Shown: positions 7,782-18,100 of the stretch, piece by piece | Layout: every line of letters begins with the position of its first letter | How positions within the stretch are numbered: position 1 is the stretch's first letter | NCBI RefSeq assembly: GCF_014303735.1 | Contig: NZ_CP060296.1 | Location: 1,375,501 to 1,439,500 of the forward strand | Reading direction: 5' to 3' | DNA: 64,000 bases | Source of the DNA: Variovorax sp. PAMC28562 | GTDB taxonomy: Bacteria; Pseudomonadota; Gammaproteobacteria; Burkholderiales; Burkholderiaceae_C | Program-made: the position numbers and the translations under genes | The notes under the pieces: model-generated | What the model was told of the DNA's origin: nothing | Databases searched by the model: none | What the model saw: only the letters and a program-made list of their open reading frames with translations

Positions 7782-9452
7782 TCAGGCGGCGAACAGCATG
7801 GTCCCTTGAGTGGAATGGACTGGCACCATCGCCATTTTTTCTTTGAGCAACATGCGCAATTCGGTCGCCTCGATACCGGGGTGTTCCGTCGATGCGCGCA
7901 CCAGAATCTCTGCGGCCAATCGACGCAACTGCCCGGCCGAAGCGCGCATGCGATCGCGAAACGCGTTGTCGTCGAGATCGTCTTTCAGGCTCCGATTGAG
8001 GTCGGCAAACCATGGCAGCGCGGCCTGGTCGAGCATCACCGCCGGGTTGCGCTTGGTCGTCAGGCCGGACCATGCGCGCAGGAAGTGCTGCACCGCGACG
8101 TTGAGCTTCTGGCAGTGCTGCAATTCTTCCTTCAGGCTGCCCAGCAGCGCCAGGTCGGTGAGCCGATCCTGGAAGAAAATTTGCGAGAGCACGCCCCAGT
8201 AGTAGGTGTAGTCCCAGATCACCTTGATCGGCAGCACCTCGGGGTCGCCGAAAAGCGCGTACTGGTCCTGGTAGAGCGCGAGCGTGCTCTCGTAGAACGA
8301 GTGATAGATCTGGTCGTAGAGCTGCGCGCGTGCTTCCACCGAATGCCCGGCGCGGTCGTGCGCGATGAGGTCGGTGATGTAGGTGTTGCCCATCGCGATG
8401 AAGTCGCTACCGGGCGAATAGAAGGGGTCGAGAAAGAGCCCAGCTTCACCGGTGAGCGCCCAGCGCTTGCCCGAGAAAACCTGCTTGCAGCCGTATGAAA
8501 AATTCTTAAAGAAGGCGAAGTCCTGCAAGAGATGGCGCTTGCCGTCGAGCTCGTCGTAGAGCGCAGGCTGCCAGGTCTTGAACCAGTCCATCGCCTTGTC
8601 GAATGTGTCGAAACGGTCGAGCGGGTGAATGCGCGGGTCGGCCACGATGCCGATCGAGTGCGAGCCCGATGCCAGCGGAATCAGCCACACCCAATAGCCC
8701 GCGCCGACCAGGTGATTGGTCGACAACCAGCGTGCTTGCGGCTCGCAGCGCTCGCGCCATTCGGTGTTGTCGCTCCAGTGGTCGATGGTGATGCGGTCGC
8801 CGATGCGAAACCACACCGCGTTGCACTCGTGCGAGTTGGGCTCGGCCAGGCCGAGCTTGCGCTTCAGCATGCCCGCACGGCCGCAGGCGTCGATCACCCA
8901 GCGCGCATGGATCTCGTGCGACTCGCCGTCTTGCGTCCAGCGCAGCCGATGCGGCTGGCGAGCGTCTTCGGCCAAGTCGATCTGCTTGACCAGCGCGTTG
9001 TCGACGAAGCGGACGCCGCAACGCGCAGCTTCTTCGGCCAGGTAGTTCTCGAAGATGCCGCGATCGATCTGGTAGCTCGGCACCGACAGGTAGCGGCTGG
9101 CGCCGATCTCGGTCACCTGATCGATATCCCGCCGCCCTTCGCTGAAGAAAAAGCGAAAGCCGAACTTGCGCAGCTGTTCACCTTGCAGGTGCGGCTTCAG
9201 GCCTAGCACCGTGTCGAAGTAGTGCGCGCCGATCTCGACCGACGATTCGCCGACCTTGTGCGCGGCGTGCGGCACCGGATGCGAGCGACGCTCGAGCACC
9301 AGCACGTCGATGGAGTCGAAGCGGTTTTTCAGCTGCAGCGCCAGCGTGAGCCCGGCCAGCCCGCCGCCCATGATCACGACATCGTGCGCGCTCACATTGG
9401 CATCATCGGATGCTGTATTGGCGGCGGCCGCCGCAACGGCTTTGATGGACAT
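7782..9452 (-). CDS. FAD-dependent oxidoreductase of the flavin halogenase family
   Basis: Flavoprotein of 556 residues. A Rossmann nucleotide-binding motif G-G-G-L-A-G-L lies near residue 30, then H-K-V-G-E-S-S, and the segment G-Y-W-V-W-L-I-P, a near match to the G-W-x-W-x-I-P signature of flavin-dependent halogenases. Length and motif order fit the tryptophan-halogenase superfamily, including members found in pigment (xanthomonadin, flexirubin, aryl polyene) clusters. Whether it halogenates or only oxidises cannot be decided; the signature is shifted by one residue. It is the last gene of a three-gene operon: its ATG overlaps the stop of the preceding ketosynthase-like gene as TGATG, implying translational coupling. 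It needs reduced flavin from a partner reductase not seen nearby. Confidence 0.8.
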   Translation of the reverse strand: MSIKAVAAAAANTASDDANVSAHDVVIMGGGLAGLTLALQLKNRFDSIDVLVLERRSHPVPHAAHKVGESSVEIGAHYFDTVLGLKPHLQGEQLRKFGFRFFFSEGRRDIDQVTEIGASRYLSVPSYQIDRGIFENYLAEEAARCGVRFVDNALVKQIDLAEDARQPHRLRWTQDGESHEIHARWVIDACGRAGMLKRKLGLAEPNSHECNAVWFRIGDRITIDHWSDNTEWRERCEPQARWLSTNHLVGAGYWVWLIPLASGSHSIGIVADPRIHPLDRFDTFDKAMDWFKTWQPALYDELDGKRHLLQDFAFFKNFSYGCKQVFSGKRWALTGEAGLFLDPFYSPGSDFIAMGNTYITDLIAHDRAGHSVEARAQLYDQIYHSFYESTLALYQDQYALFGDPEVLPIKVIWDYTYYWGVLSQIFFQDRLTDLALLGSLKEELQHCQKLNVAVQHFLRAWSGLTTKRNPAVMLDQAALPWFADLNRSLKDDLDDNAFRDRMRASAGQLRRLAAEILVRASTEHPGIEATELRMLLKEKMAMVPVHSTQGTMLFAA

Positions 9453-10270
9453 CAGGCCTGCTCGAGCCGCATTTGAAGCGACAGTTTGGGTGACAGCGGG
9501 AGCGCCAGCGTGCCCGCCTCGCCCAGCGCAAGCAATTCGAACAGCGGCAGCGCGTCGGCCATGGCGTTGGCGGTGAGCGCCTGCGATATGTCGCTGCGCG
9601 GTGGGATGGTGTGCGCTTCGCCGCTGACCAGCGACCAGTCGAACGATGCCACCGTGCGCTCGGTGCGCTCGGGCGCGATCACCATGCCGACTGCCAGCAG
9701 GCCCCGGCTGGTGGTGACCGACGACAACGCACCGACCGACGGAATGTCGTAGCCCACGAGCAGCACCGGCGTCTGGTCGGCGGCGCACTGCGCGGCGGCT
9801 TCGAGCAGGCCAGCGGCAAAGCTGCTCTCGAAAGCCGAGATCGAATTGCTGGCCGCCATGCAGCCGGTGCCGATGGTCCAGTAGCCCACGGCGGCGTTGT
9901 GCACCGAGTTGTGGAACTTGGTCGGCGACAGCACCGATGGATCGCTGGCGAGCACCGTGCACATGTAGTCGTTGATCGCCAGGTCGCCGTGCGCCGAGAC
10001 GAACACGCACGGCAGGTCGGGGGCGTGGCGGCCGGAACCGGCGATGGACGCGGCCGCAACTTCCAGTGCCAGCGCCACGGTGTCGGGCGCGCGGCGACGC
10101 TCGGCCGGGGCCAGCACCATCGGCGCGGGGCGCTTGGCGGGCGGCTCGGTCACGCTGCCTTCGCCACGAAACGCGGCGCGGGCGTTGTCCCAGCCCGGCA
10201 GGCTCGGGGCCCAGAAGGCCGGACCTTCGATGTAGAGGGTCGGAGGTTTTGGGATGTCGTTGGTGCTCAT
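9452..10270 (-). CDS. Ketosynthase-like protein, N-terminal domain only
   Basis: Protein of 272 residues resembling the short beta-ketoacyl-synthase-like proteins (Ketoacyl-synt_2 type) that act as chain-length-factor partners in aryl polyene and dialkylresorcinol clusters. Recognisable parts are the helix D-T-V-A-L-A-L-E-V-A-A-A-S, a conserved patch P-T-K-F-H-N-S-V-H-N-A-A, and the region G-T-G-C-M-A-A-S-N-S where a true ketosynthase carries its nucleophile. The two C-terminal histidines of a functional condensing enzyme are absent, so it is probably a non-catalytic partner of the adjacent ketosynthase. It overlaps that gene by four bases (ATGA) and the halogenase-like gene by one, so all three should be made in stoichiometric amounts. 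Confidence 0.78.
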   Translation of the reverse strand: MSTNDIPKPPTLYIEGPAFWAPSLPGWDNARAAFRGEGSVTEPPAKRPAPMVLAPAERRRAPDTVALALEVAAASIAGSGRHAPDLPCVFVSAHGDLAINDYMCTVLASDPSVLSPTKFHNSVHNAAVGYWTIGTGCMAASNSISAFESSFAAGLLEAAAQCAADQTPVLLVGYDIPSVGALSSVTTSRGLLAVGMVIAPERTERTVASFDWSLVSGEAHTIPPRSDISQALTANAMADALPLFELLALGEAGTLALPLSPKLSLQMRLEQA

Positions 10271-11460
10271 GCCGCGGCTCCCTTGCCGAACACCAGCGAG
10301 CAGTTATTGCCGCCGAAGCCGAAAGAGTTGGACAGCACGTAGCGCACCTCGCCGTGCGCCGGCCTCAGCCGGATCTGCGGTCCGAAGTCCGGATCGATGA
10401 CAGTGGTGTTCACGGTGCCCGGCTTCAGCCCGCGCTCGATGGCGAGCAGGCTAATGACGGCTTCCACGATGCCCGCCGCCCCGAGCGTGTGCCCGGTGAA
10501 GCCCTTGGTCGAGCTCGCGTGCGTGGTCGCCGGGAAGCGGCGCCCTACCAGCGCGCCTTCGACCTCGTCGTTCTTCATGCTGGCGGTGCCGTGCATGTTG
10601 ATGTAGTCGATTGCGTCGGTGCCGAGGCCCGCGCGAGCCAGTGCATCGTTCAGCGCCCTTTCAGCGCCGAGGCCTTCGGGGTGCGGCGTCGACATGTGGT
10701 GCGCATCGCTGGCTTCACCGTAGCCGAGCAGTTCGAGCGCACCGGCGCCGCGTTCGAGCAATGCGAAGCCGGCCGCCTCGCCCAGGCTGATGCCGCCCCG
10801 CGCCGCATCGAACGGACGGCATGGCTGGTTCGACACCAGCTCGAGCGAGTTGAAGCCGAACAGCACGCTGCCGCACAGCGTGTCGACACCGCCGACCACC
10901 GCCGCATCGACAAGGCCGAGGCGGATCAGCCGCTCGGCGGAGGCGAATACTTTGGCGCTCGACGAACAGGCCGTCGAAATGGTCTCGCACGGACCTTCGA
11001 GGCCGAGAACTTCCTGTACGAACATCGTGAGCGAGTGCGGCGTGTGAACTTCAGGGCGCCGCTGGTCTGCGGGAAAGTGGCCTTCGGCGTCGAGCTGCGT
11101 GTATGCGAGCTCGGTTTCGCCGATGCTCGATGTCGACGTCCCGAGGATCAGCGCGATGCGCGACGCGCCGTACTTTTCTCGCGCTGCGGCCACGGCCTGC
11201 TCGAAACCGTCGGCTTGCAGGCCGAGCCAGGCGAGACGGTTGTTGCGGCAATCCCAGTGCGCCAAGGCCTCCGGGAGACGCACTTCTTCGACGCCCTCGA
11301 CGCGGCCGATCCAGGTGTCGAGCGGTGCATCGCCGAAGTCGTTGGGACGCAGGCCACTGCGGGACGATTCGAGCGCGGTGGCCAGCGACTCCTTGCCGCT
11401 ACCGACGGCCGAGGTCGCGGTGTAGGCGCTGATCTTCAGAGGGGGAATTCGGGAGGGCAC
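10267..11460 (-). CDS. Beta-ketoacyl-[ACP] synthase (FabF/KS family)
   Basis: Condensing enzyme of 397 residues that extends an acyl chain on acyl carrier protein by decarboxylative Claisen condensation. The Cys-His-His triad is intact: C165 in S-T-A-C-S-S-S, H290 in N-M-H-G-T and H324 in G-F-T-G-H-T-L-G-A-A-G. The C-terminal N-S-F-G-F-G-G-N-N is also present. It heads an operon with a ketosynthase-like partner and a halogenase-type flavoprotein, unlike housekeeping FabF, which sits with acpP and fabD. The closest known setting is polyene or pigment biosynthesis, but no ACP, dehydratase, ketoreductase or ammonia-lyase gene is present, so missing functions must come from elsewhere in the genome. 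Confidence 0.88.
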   Translation of the reverse strand: MPSRIPPLKISAYTATSAVGSGKESLATALESSRSGLRPNDFGDAPLDTWIGRVEGVEEVRLPEALAHWDCRNNRLAWLGLQADGFEQAVAAAREKYGASRIALILGTSTSSIGETELAYTQLDAEGHFPADQRRPEVHTPHSLTMFVQEVLGLEGPCETISTACSSSAKVFASAERLIRLGLVDAAVVGGVDTLCGSVLFGFNSLELVSNQPCRPFDAARGGISLGEAAGFALLERGAGALELLGYGEASDAHHMSTPHPEGLGAERALNDALARAGLGTDAIDYINMHGTASMKNDEVEGALVGRRFPATTHASSTKGFTGHTLGAAGIVEAVISLLAIERGLKPGTVNTTVIDPDFGPQIRLRPAHGEVRYVLSNSFGFGGNNCSLVFGKGAAA

Positions 11461-11606
11461 GGTGATGAAAAGAGAAAAAATACAGGAGTCGGGCGCACGG
11501 TGAGGTGCAAGCTCTCGGGCGGGCCCGCTCGAAAACCATTACAGCCTACCAGTAGCACGCTCTGTGCCGCGTCGGCGCAATCCGATAGTCCGGAGCCGTA
11601 GCGGGG

Positions 11607-12968
11607 CTAGCTGTTCGGGTCGGTCGAAGCGGTCGAAGCGTGCTGGGCCCTGGCGGCACGCGACGCCAGCGCGACCAGCGCCAGCACCGGCACGCCCAGC
11701 ACCGCCGTGGCGATGAAGAAGGTGCTGTAGCCATAGGCATCGACGAAAACGCCCGAGTAACCGGCGATGAACTTCGGCAGCAGCAACATGAGCGAACTGA
11801 ACAGCGCGTACTGCGTCGCCGAATAGCTGACGTTGGTCAGGCTCGACAGGTAGGCGATGAACGCCGCCGAGGCGATGCCGCCGGCCAGGTTGTCGGCCGA
11901 CACCACCGCGATCAGCGCGTGCAGGTCGTGGCCGCGGCCGGCCAGCCAGGCGAAAAGCAGATTGCTGGCCGCGCTCAGCACTGCGCCCAGCATCAGCACC
12001 CGCATGACGCCGATGCGCATCGACAGCACGCCGCCGACGAAGGCGCCGACCAGCGTCATGATGACGCCGAACACCTTGCTGACGTTGGCCACCTCTTCCT
12101 TGGTGAAGCCCATGTCGACGTAGAACGGGTTCGCCATGATGCCCATCACCACGTCGCTGATGCGGTAGATCGCGATCAGCGACAGGATGAGCGCCGCCTG
12201 CCATTTGTAGCGGCGAATGAAATCGGCGAAGGGTTCGATCAGCACGCTCTGCAGCCACTCGGCCGCATTCTTGGGCTGTGGCAACACGCGACGGATGGGC
12301 TCGGGCGACAGCAGCACCGTCAGCACGCCGACCGCCATCGAGCCGGCCATCACGAGGTACGCCGTTTTCCAGGCGCCGTTCTGGTAGCCCGACGCACCAC
12401 TCACCTCGGCCCAAGCCGCGACCCACAGCACTCCGGCACCGGCCCAGATCATCGCCAGCCGATAGCCCGTCTGGTAGGCGGCGGCGAGCGCGGCCTGCTT
12501 TCGCGTTTCGGCCGACTCGATGCGAAAAGCGTCGAGCGCGATGTCCTGCGTGGCCGAACCGAAGGCCACCAGCAACGCGCACCAGATCATCGGACGCAAA
12601 CCGGCGCTCGGGTCGTTCACAGCCATGCCGACGAGCCCGACGATCACGACCATTTGCGCTAGGAGCAGCCAGCCGCGCCGGCGCCCGAGCAGCGTCGTAA
12701 GCGGTGGCAGCGGCAGCCGGTCGACCAGCGGTGCCCACACCCACTTGAAGCCGTAGGCCAGGCCGACCCAGCTCAGGAAGCCGATGGTCGCGCGGTCGAT
12801 GCCGGCTTCGCGCAGCCGAAAGCTCAGCGTGCCCAGCACCAGCAGCAGCGGCAACCCCGCAGAGAAGCCGAGGGCCAGCATGCGCAGCGTGGCAGGTTCG
12901 AGGTAGACCTTGAGCGCGTCGCGCCAGGGCAGGGCGGGGGTGGCTTCGGCAGCCGAGGGTGCGGACAT
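11607..12968 (-). CDS. AmpG-like MFS transporter (muropeptide permease family)
   Basis: Major facilitator protein of 453 residues with about 12 membrane helices. The N-terminal part carries family landmarks of AmpG: L-G-F-S-A-G-L-P-L-L-L, then F-L-S-W-V-G-L-A-Y-G-F-K-W-V-W-A-P-L-V-D-R and G-S-A-T-Q-D-I-A-L-D-A-F-R-I-E. AmpG imports GlcNAc-anhydroMurNAc peptides from the periplasm for cell-wall recycling, and the cytosolic products induce AmpC-type beta-lactamases in many Gram-negatives. The ATG at 12968 opens on M-S-A-P-S; the frame upstream reads through intergenic and neighbouring sequence and is not used. It stands alone on this strand. A beta-lactamase lies 8 kb away, but it is class A and no AmpR is visible. 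Confidence 0.88.
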   Translation of the reverse strand: MSAPSAAEATPALPWRDALKVYLEPATLRMLALGFSAGLPLLLVLGTLSFRLREAGIDRATIGFLSWVGLAYGFKWVWAPLVDRLPLPPLTTLLGRRRGWLLLAQMVVIVGLVGMAVNDPSAGLRPMIWCALLVAFGSATQDIALDAFRIESAETRKQAALAAAYQTGYRLAMIWAGAGVLWVAAWAEVSGASGYQNGAWKTAYLVMAGSMAVGVLTVLLSPEPIRRVLPQPKNAAEWLQSVLIEPFADFIRRYKWQAALILSLIAIYRISDVVMGIMANPFYVDMGFTKEEVANVSKVFGVIMTLVGAFVGGVLSMRIGVMRVLMLGAVLSAASNLLFAWLAGRGHDLHALIAVVSADNLAGGIASAAFIAYLSSLTNVSYSATQYALFSSLMLLLPKFIAGYSGVFVDAYGYSTFFIATAVLGVPVLALVALASRAARAQHASTASTDPNS

Positions 12969-13042
12969 GAGGGCAATAGGGTGGGGCTCTCCTATTATTC
13001 CCTCATGCCTGCGGCCGCCCCGGCCTTGCCCGCCGGGCGCCG

Positions 13043-14845
13043 TCAGCGCCGGTGGTACGTAGGCGCCAGTTGGTACACCGGCGTCGGGATGCCTTCCATT
13101 CGCGCCTTGAGTTGCAACGCCAGAAACTGCGAATAGTGGCGCGACTGGTGCAGGTTGCCGCCGTGAATCCACAGCTGGGCGACCTGCGTCGGCTTCCACA
13201 TGTTGCGCAGCTCGCCTTCCCACGGACCGGGATCCTTGGGCGTCGCGGAGCCCAGGCCCCAGCACTTGCCGACCTGGTCAGCGACCTCCGGTGAAATCAT
13301 GTCGGCCAGCCAGCCATTCATCGAACCGTAGCCGGTCGCGTAGACCAGCAGGTCGGCCGGCAACGCGGTGCCGTCGGTCAGGGTGACCGAGTGCGCCTCG
13401 ATGCGCTCGATGCCGACGCCGCTCCTGAGCTTGACACTGCCGTTGGCCACCAGCTCCGAGGCGCCGACGTCGATGTAGTAGCCCGAGCCGCGGCGCAGGT
13501 ATTTCATGAACAGGCCCGAGCCGTCGACGCCGAAGTCGAGCATGAAGCCGGCCTTCTCCAGGCGCGCATACAGGTCGGCGTCGCGCACCTTCATGGCGTC
13601 GTAGATTGGCACCTGCATCGGCGCCATGATCTTGTAGGGCACCGAGGCGAAGGTCAGGTCTGCCTTGTCGGTGGTCATGCCCGCCTTCACCGCAGCATCG
13701 GAATACAGCCCGCCCAGCGCCAGCTCCATCAGTGAATCGGACGGCGCGATGTGGGTCGAGCTGCGCTGCACCATGGTGACGTCGGCGCCGTGTTCCCACA
13801 ATGCCGCGCAGATGTCGTGGGCTGAATTGTTGGAGCCCAGCACCACGCATTTCTTGCCTTCGTACGCCTCCGGTCCGCGGTGTTTGCTCGAATGGTGTTG
13901 CTCGCCCTGGAAGTCGGCGGCGCCAGCGATCTCCGGCGTGTTCGCATAGCCCGAAACGCCCATCGCGAACACCAGCTGCTGCGGCCTGAGCACGACCTCC
14001 TTGCCTTCGCGTTCGACCACCACTTCCCATGCCTGGGTGGCTGCGTCGAAGTGCGCCTTTTTTGCGACGGTCGAGTGCCAGTAGTTGAGCTCCATCACGC
14101 GGGTGTACATCTCGAGCCAGTCGCCGATCTTGTCCTTCGGCGCGAACACCGGCCAGTCGTCCGGAAACGGCATGTAGGGCAGGTGGTCGTACCACACCGG
14201 GTCGTGCAGACAGAGCGACTTGTAGCGGTTGCGCCAGGCGTCGCCAGCCCGGGCGTTGCGGTCGACGATGATGGCCGGCACGCCGAGTCGCCGCAGCCGC
14301 GCTCCCAGCGCGATGCCGCCCTGACCGCCGCCGACGATCAGCACATAGGGCTGCTCGTCGTAGCCGAGCGTGGCTTCTTCTTGCTGCCGCCGTTCCAGCC
14401 AACTTTGGCGCCCGCGCCGCGCACCGTGTTCCGCTCCCTTGATGCGCCGCGCGCCGGTCTTCTCTTCGAAGCCTTTGAGCTCGGTCATGGTGGTCAGCAG
14501 CGTCCAGGCCTTGCCATGGCGCAAGCGCAGGTGGCCGCGGCCACGCGCCACTGCCGTCTCGAAGGTGAACCACGCATCGACCACCCCGTCGGCCTCGGTG
14601 GCCTGGCCTTCGACGGCAAAGCTGCTCGGCTTGGTGTCGGTGAGGCGCGCTTGCAACAGGGCGCGGATGGCCTCGGGCCCGTCCTGCGTGCAGATATTCC
14701 AGGTGAAGGCGACGAGGTCTCGCCAGTAACAGTCCGGCTCGAAGAGGTCGACGGCGGCGTCGATGTCTTCGCGTTCCAGGGCGGACGAAAAGTCCGCGAA
14801 CCAGGCGCTGGCAGCCTGGGTCGGATGAGTCGACAGGTCAGTCAT
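13043..14845 (-). CDS. Flavin-containing monooxygenase with N-terminal SnoaL-like domain
   Basis: Protein of 600 residues in two parts. Residues 1 to about 130 form an NTF2/SnoaL-like alpha-beta barrel (D-L-F-E-P-D-C-Y-W-R-D, F-T-W-N-I). The rest is a flavoprotein monooxygenase: FAD motif V-G-G-G-Q-G-G near residue 175, C-L-H-D-P-V-W-Y-D-H-L-P-Y, an NADP-binding motif V-L-G-S-N-N-S-A-H-D-I, and the late A-T-G-Y pair. FMO and Baeyer-Villiger type enzymes insert oxygen into ketones, amines or sulfides; the fused domain is common in proteobacterial members but its role is uncertain. The start at 14845 has GGAGA about seven bases upstream. It is divergent from the giant repeat protein, with 266 bases between them. 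Confidence 0.88.
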   Translation of the reverse strand: MTDLSTHPTQAASAWFADFSSALEREDIDAAVDLFEPDCYWRDLVAFTWNICTQDGPEAIRALLQARLTDTKPSSFAVEGQATEADGVVDAWFTFETAVARGRGHLRLRHGKAWTLLTTMTELKGFEEKTGARRIKGAEHGARRGRQSWLERRQQEEATLGYDEQPYVLIVGGGQGGIALGARLRRLGVPAIIVDRNARAGDAWRNRYKSLCLHDPVWYDHLPYMPFPDDWPVFAPKDKIGDWLEMYTRVMELNYWHSTVAKKAHFDAATQAWEVVVEREGKEVVLRPQQLVFAMGVSGYANTPEIAGAADFQGEQHHSSKHRGPEAYEGKKCVVLGSNNSAHDICAALWEHGADVTMVQRSSTHIAPSDSLMELALGGLYSDAAVKAGMTTDKADLTFASVPYKIMAPMQVPIYDAMKVRDADLYARLEKAGFMLDFGVDGSGLFMKYLRRGSGYYIDVGASELVANGSVKLRSGVGIERIEAHSVTLTDGTALPADLLVYATGYGSMNGWLADMISPEVADQVGKCWGLGSATPKDPGPWEGELRNMWKPTQVAQLWIHGGNLHQSRHYSQFLALQLKARMEGIPTPVYQLAPTYHRR

Positions 14846-15111
14846 CGAATGTCTCCGTGCATGGGGGATCCCGGCAACAGGTTCCGGCGTCGAGCCGACG
14901 CGTGCCAGAGGTAAAACCCGTGGCGTTGCATCAAGTCGTAATCCGCATGCAGAACAGATCGTGGGCGCGAGTTGCGCTTTCGACAAAACAGTATTGCAAT
15001 CGGTGGAACGTCTTAAGGGTGCTCAAGATCGAGATTTGACGGGGAAGGGGCGCACCCGCCACTAGAGTTGCCCCAATCCCGCAACTTCTTCACGGGGGTC
15101 AGGATTTATAT
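14846..15111. promoter_or_regulatory. Divergent intergenic region between monooxygenase and giant repeat protein
   Basis: About 266 bases without a supported gene, presumably carrying both promoters. It is less GC-rich around 14940-15050. I saw no convincing -35/-10 pair, no strong palindrome and no riboswitch-like structure. The repeat-protein side ends in CAGGATTTATAT-GTG, which supplies a plausible ribosome binding site. Confidence 0.4.
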
Positions 15112-18100
15112 GTGTTCTTGCTGATCGGTTTTGCGCGGTCATACGCCAAGGCCGAGTGGCACCCGGTGCCGTGGCGCGGCGCTGTGCTTGCATGCCTGGC
15201 TGTGCTGGCGAGCTGCGGCGCGCAGGGCGCCCAAACCGCTTGCACCCCCCAAGCGGGCTTTACCGCGTGCACCCAATTCAGCTACAGCGGTGTCGATCAG
15301 ACGTTCACCGTGCCTGCCGGCATCACGACGCTGAACTTCAAGGCCTGGGGCGCGGGCGGCGGAGGTTCCGTGCCGAACGCGTACGGCAACGGTTCGGCCG
15401 GTGGCGGCTACGCGACCGGCAACCTCGTCGTCGCAGCTGGCAACAGCCTTACCGTGGTCGTCGGTGGCGGCGGCTCGGCTGCTACCGCATCGGCCGTTAG
15501 TGGCAGTCCAGCTTACGGGGGCTGCGGCGCCGGCAGCAGCGCCACGGGCGGCACGCCGCTTGTCGGCGGGGGCGGGGGCGGTCGCAGCGCAGTTCAATTG
15601 AGCGGCACTGAAAGGCTGACTGCGGGCGCTGGTGGCGGCGCCGTGGTCGATCAAGCGTACGACACGTTTCCAGTCGCGGGAGCGGGTGGCGGGACGACCG
15701 GACTGGCGGGCAGCAACTACGCGCCGGCCGGTTGCGGGGCTGCCGGTGGCTCCGGTGGACAGGGTGGCACCCAGGGTGCTGGTGGGGCGGGTGGGGTCAG
15801 CGCCGATTCGGCCCGAAACGGGTCGGCCGGTGCCGCGAGACAGGGCGGTGCAGGCGGCAACGGCGTCCCTTTTGCGTCATCCACCGGAAACAGTGGAGGC
15901 GGCGGCGGCGGAGGGGGCTACTACGGTGGTGGCGGCGGCAACGGCGACTCGAATATCAGCTGTGGCTCGCAGGCCGCGGGCGGCGGCGGTTCGAGCTACA
16001 CGGGTGCCGTCACAGGGGGATCGACCACGGCGGGGACTGGCAGCACCGCCGGCAACGCGGTCGACAGCGTGTACGTAGCGGGCGTGGGTGCAGGCGGTGC
16101 GCAAGGCGCCGCCGGTGGCAACGGCTTGGTGGTGATCCAGTACAACTTGCCGCCCGTTGTCACATCGAGCATGACGGCCAGTGCCAACCCGCTGCTCGGT
16201 GGCGTATCGGGGCAGTACTACACGCTGGTGGTGAACGTAGGCACCGCGCCGACTACGGCGCCGATCAGCATCGCCGACACGCTGCCTGCCAATATCGTTC
16301 TGAGCGGCACGCCAACGATCGTGGCGGGCACCGCCGTGCTGTCCGGCTGCCCTTCCACTGGCGGCGCCACGGGCGGCTGCACAGTCGCTGCAGGCGTTGC
16401 GGTCGGCAGCTTTTCCATCCGGTTTCCGATTAGCGTCGCCACAACCGCAACCTCCGGCACCAACTCTGCCAACCTCTCGGGCGGCGGCGATCCCAACTGC
16501 ACGGCAGTCCTGCCAGATGCATGCGACGCTACGACGCCGACCACATCCGTCTACAACCCGCCGCTGGTGATGCTGAACGCACAGACGGCTTACGCCGCAT
16601 CGAACTCTTCGACTTTCGGCTACACCATCACCGGCCTGTCAATCAGCAGCGATTCGATCGCGACGGTCGGTTCAGGCTACACGGCGTCGTCGCAAAACGC
16701 TGCAGGCATCTACGGCACAGCGGGAACCACTGTCACGATCGTAGCGTCCGGTATTCCAGCAGGCTGGCCGACCAATCTGGATAGCGCGACATGTACCGAT
16801 GCCAATGCTGCCACGGACGGCAACGGCTCGACCTCCACCAATTTCGCCAGCTACACCGGTAACACGCTCACGTTGCCCGGCACGGCAATGCGAGCCGGCG
16901 CCAGATTTACCTGTGCCATGGGCAACGCGCGTCCGAGCGTGTTCCTGAAAAAGCAGATCTTCGGCATCCCGCCAGATTCGGGACTATTCAACTTGACCAT
17001 CGGCGGGGCGAACCTGACATCGGGCGGCAACCCTGTGTACAACGTCGGCAGCGGCGGAACCACCACAGGGGTTGGCGTCGATGTTGGCAGCGCGTTGACC
17101 CTGACTGAGACCGCAGGCACCAACACCAATCTAGCAAGCTACGTCTCCAGCGTCGCATGCATCGACTTTTCCTCCAGCGCCTATTCGACCGGCGTCGGCG
17201 GCTCTGCGGGCAATTACACACTCACCGCGCCTTCGGCCTCGAGCAGCGGCAAAGCCAAGAACCTGATCTGCACCATCACCAATACGCTGGCGCCCGGAGT
17301 CCTGGTGGGCAAGCAGAGCATCGGCAGTACCGGGACCTTCAACTTCTCGCTCACCGGCGTGACCAACACGAGCGACAGCGTGACCACGGTGAATCCGTCG
17401 GTCACGGTCGTGTCGGGCGTCCAGCATGCCGGCACTGTCGGCACAGCGATCACGGTCTCCGAGACGGCAACGCCCGGCTACACCACCAGCGCCAGTTGCG
17501 CCGATGCGAACAACTCGGTCACGGGCAACAACACGCCGATCGTCTCGGCCACCAACAGCATCACGATTCCTGCTGGGAACGTGAAGACGAGTGCGTCGTA
17601 CGTCTGCACCTTCACTAACAACAAGCTGCCGACGGTCCGGATTACCAAGGTCAGCAATGGCGGCGGAAGCAGCGGTGTCGGCACTTTCGGCTTCACCGGA
17701 ACCAACGGTGTCAGCGCTGTCAGCATCACCACCACGAGCCCCAATGTGGCGGCATCGGGGCCCGAGCAAACGGTGTCGTTGGCCAACACGGTGACGACGG
17801 TCAAGGAAAGCTCGGTGCCGGCCTTTTGGCCGAGCAACCCGGCCTCCGTGTTCTGCGTCGACAACAACGCGTCGGTTTCGGGCAATTCCGCCGGTGCCAA
17901 CTACGCGACGCTGGCAGGCAACGTGGCGACGATTCCCGCAGCCGCGATGAAGAGCGGCGCCACTTTCAATTGCACTTTCTACAACACGCTCTACCCGCCG
18001 CCGAACCTGTCGTCGACCAAGACGCCCAGCGCCAATCCGCTGATCGTCGGCGCCAGCGGCCAGTCGTACACGGTCAATATCTTCACCAACGCGACGACGA

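Noticed and set aside
12969..13042. Hairpin GGCGC-TGACG-GCGCC after the monooxygenase as a terminator
   Set aside because: No T-run follows on either strand, and such GC palindromes are common by chance here.
14908..14927. Sigma-54-like TGGCACG on the minus strand upstream of the flavin monooxygenase
   Set aside because: The -12 GC is one base too close to the -24 GG, a spacing sigma-54 does not tolerate.
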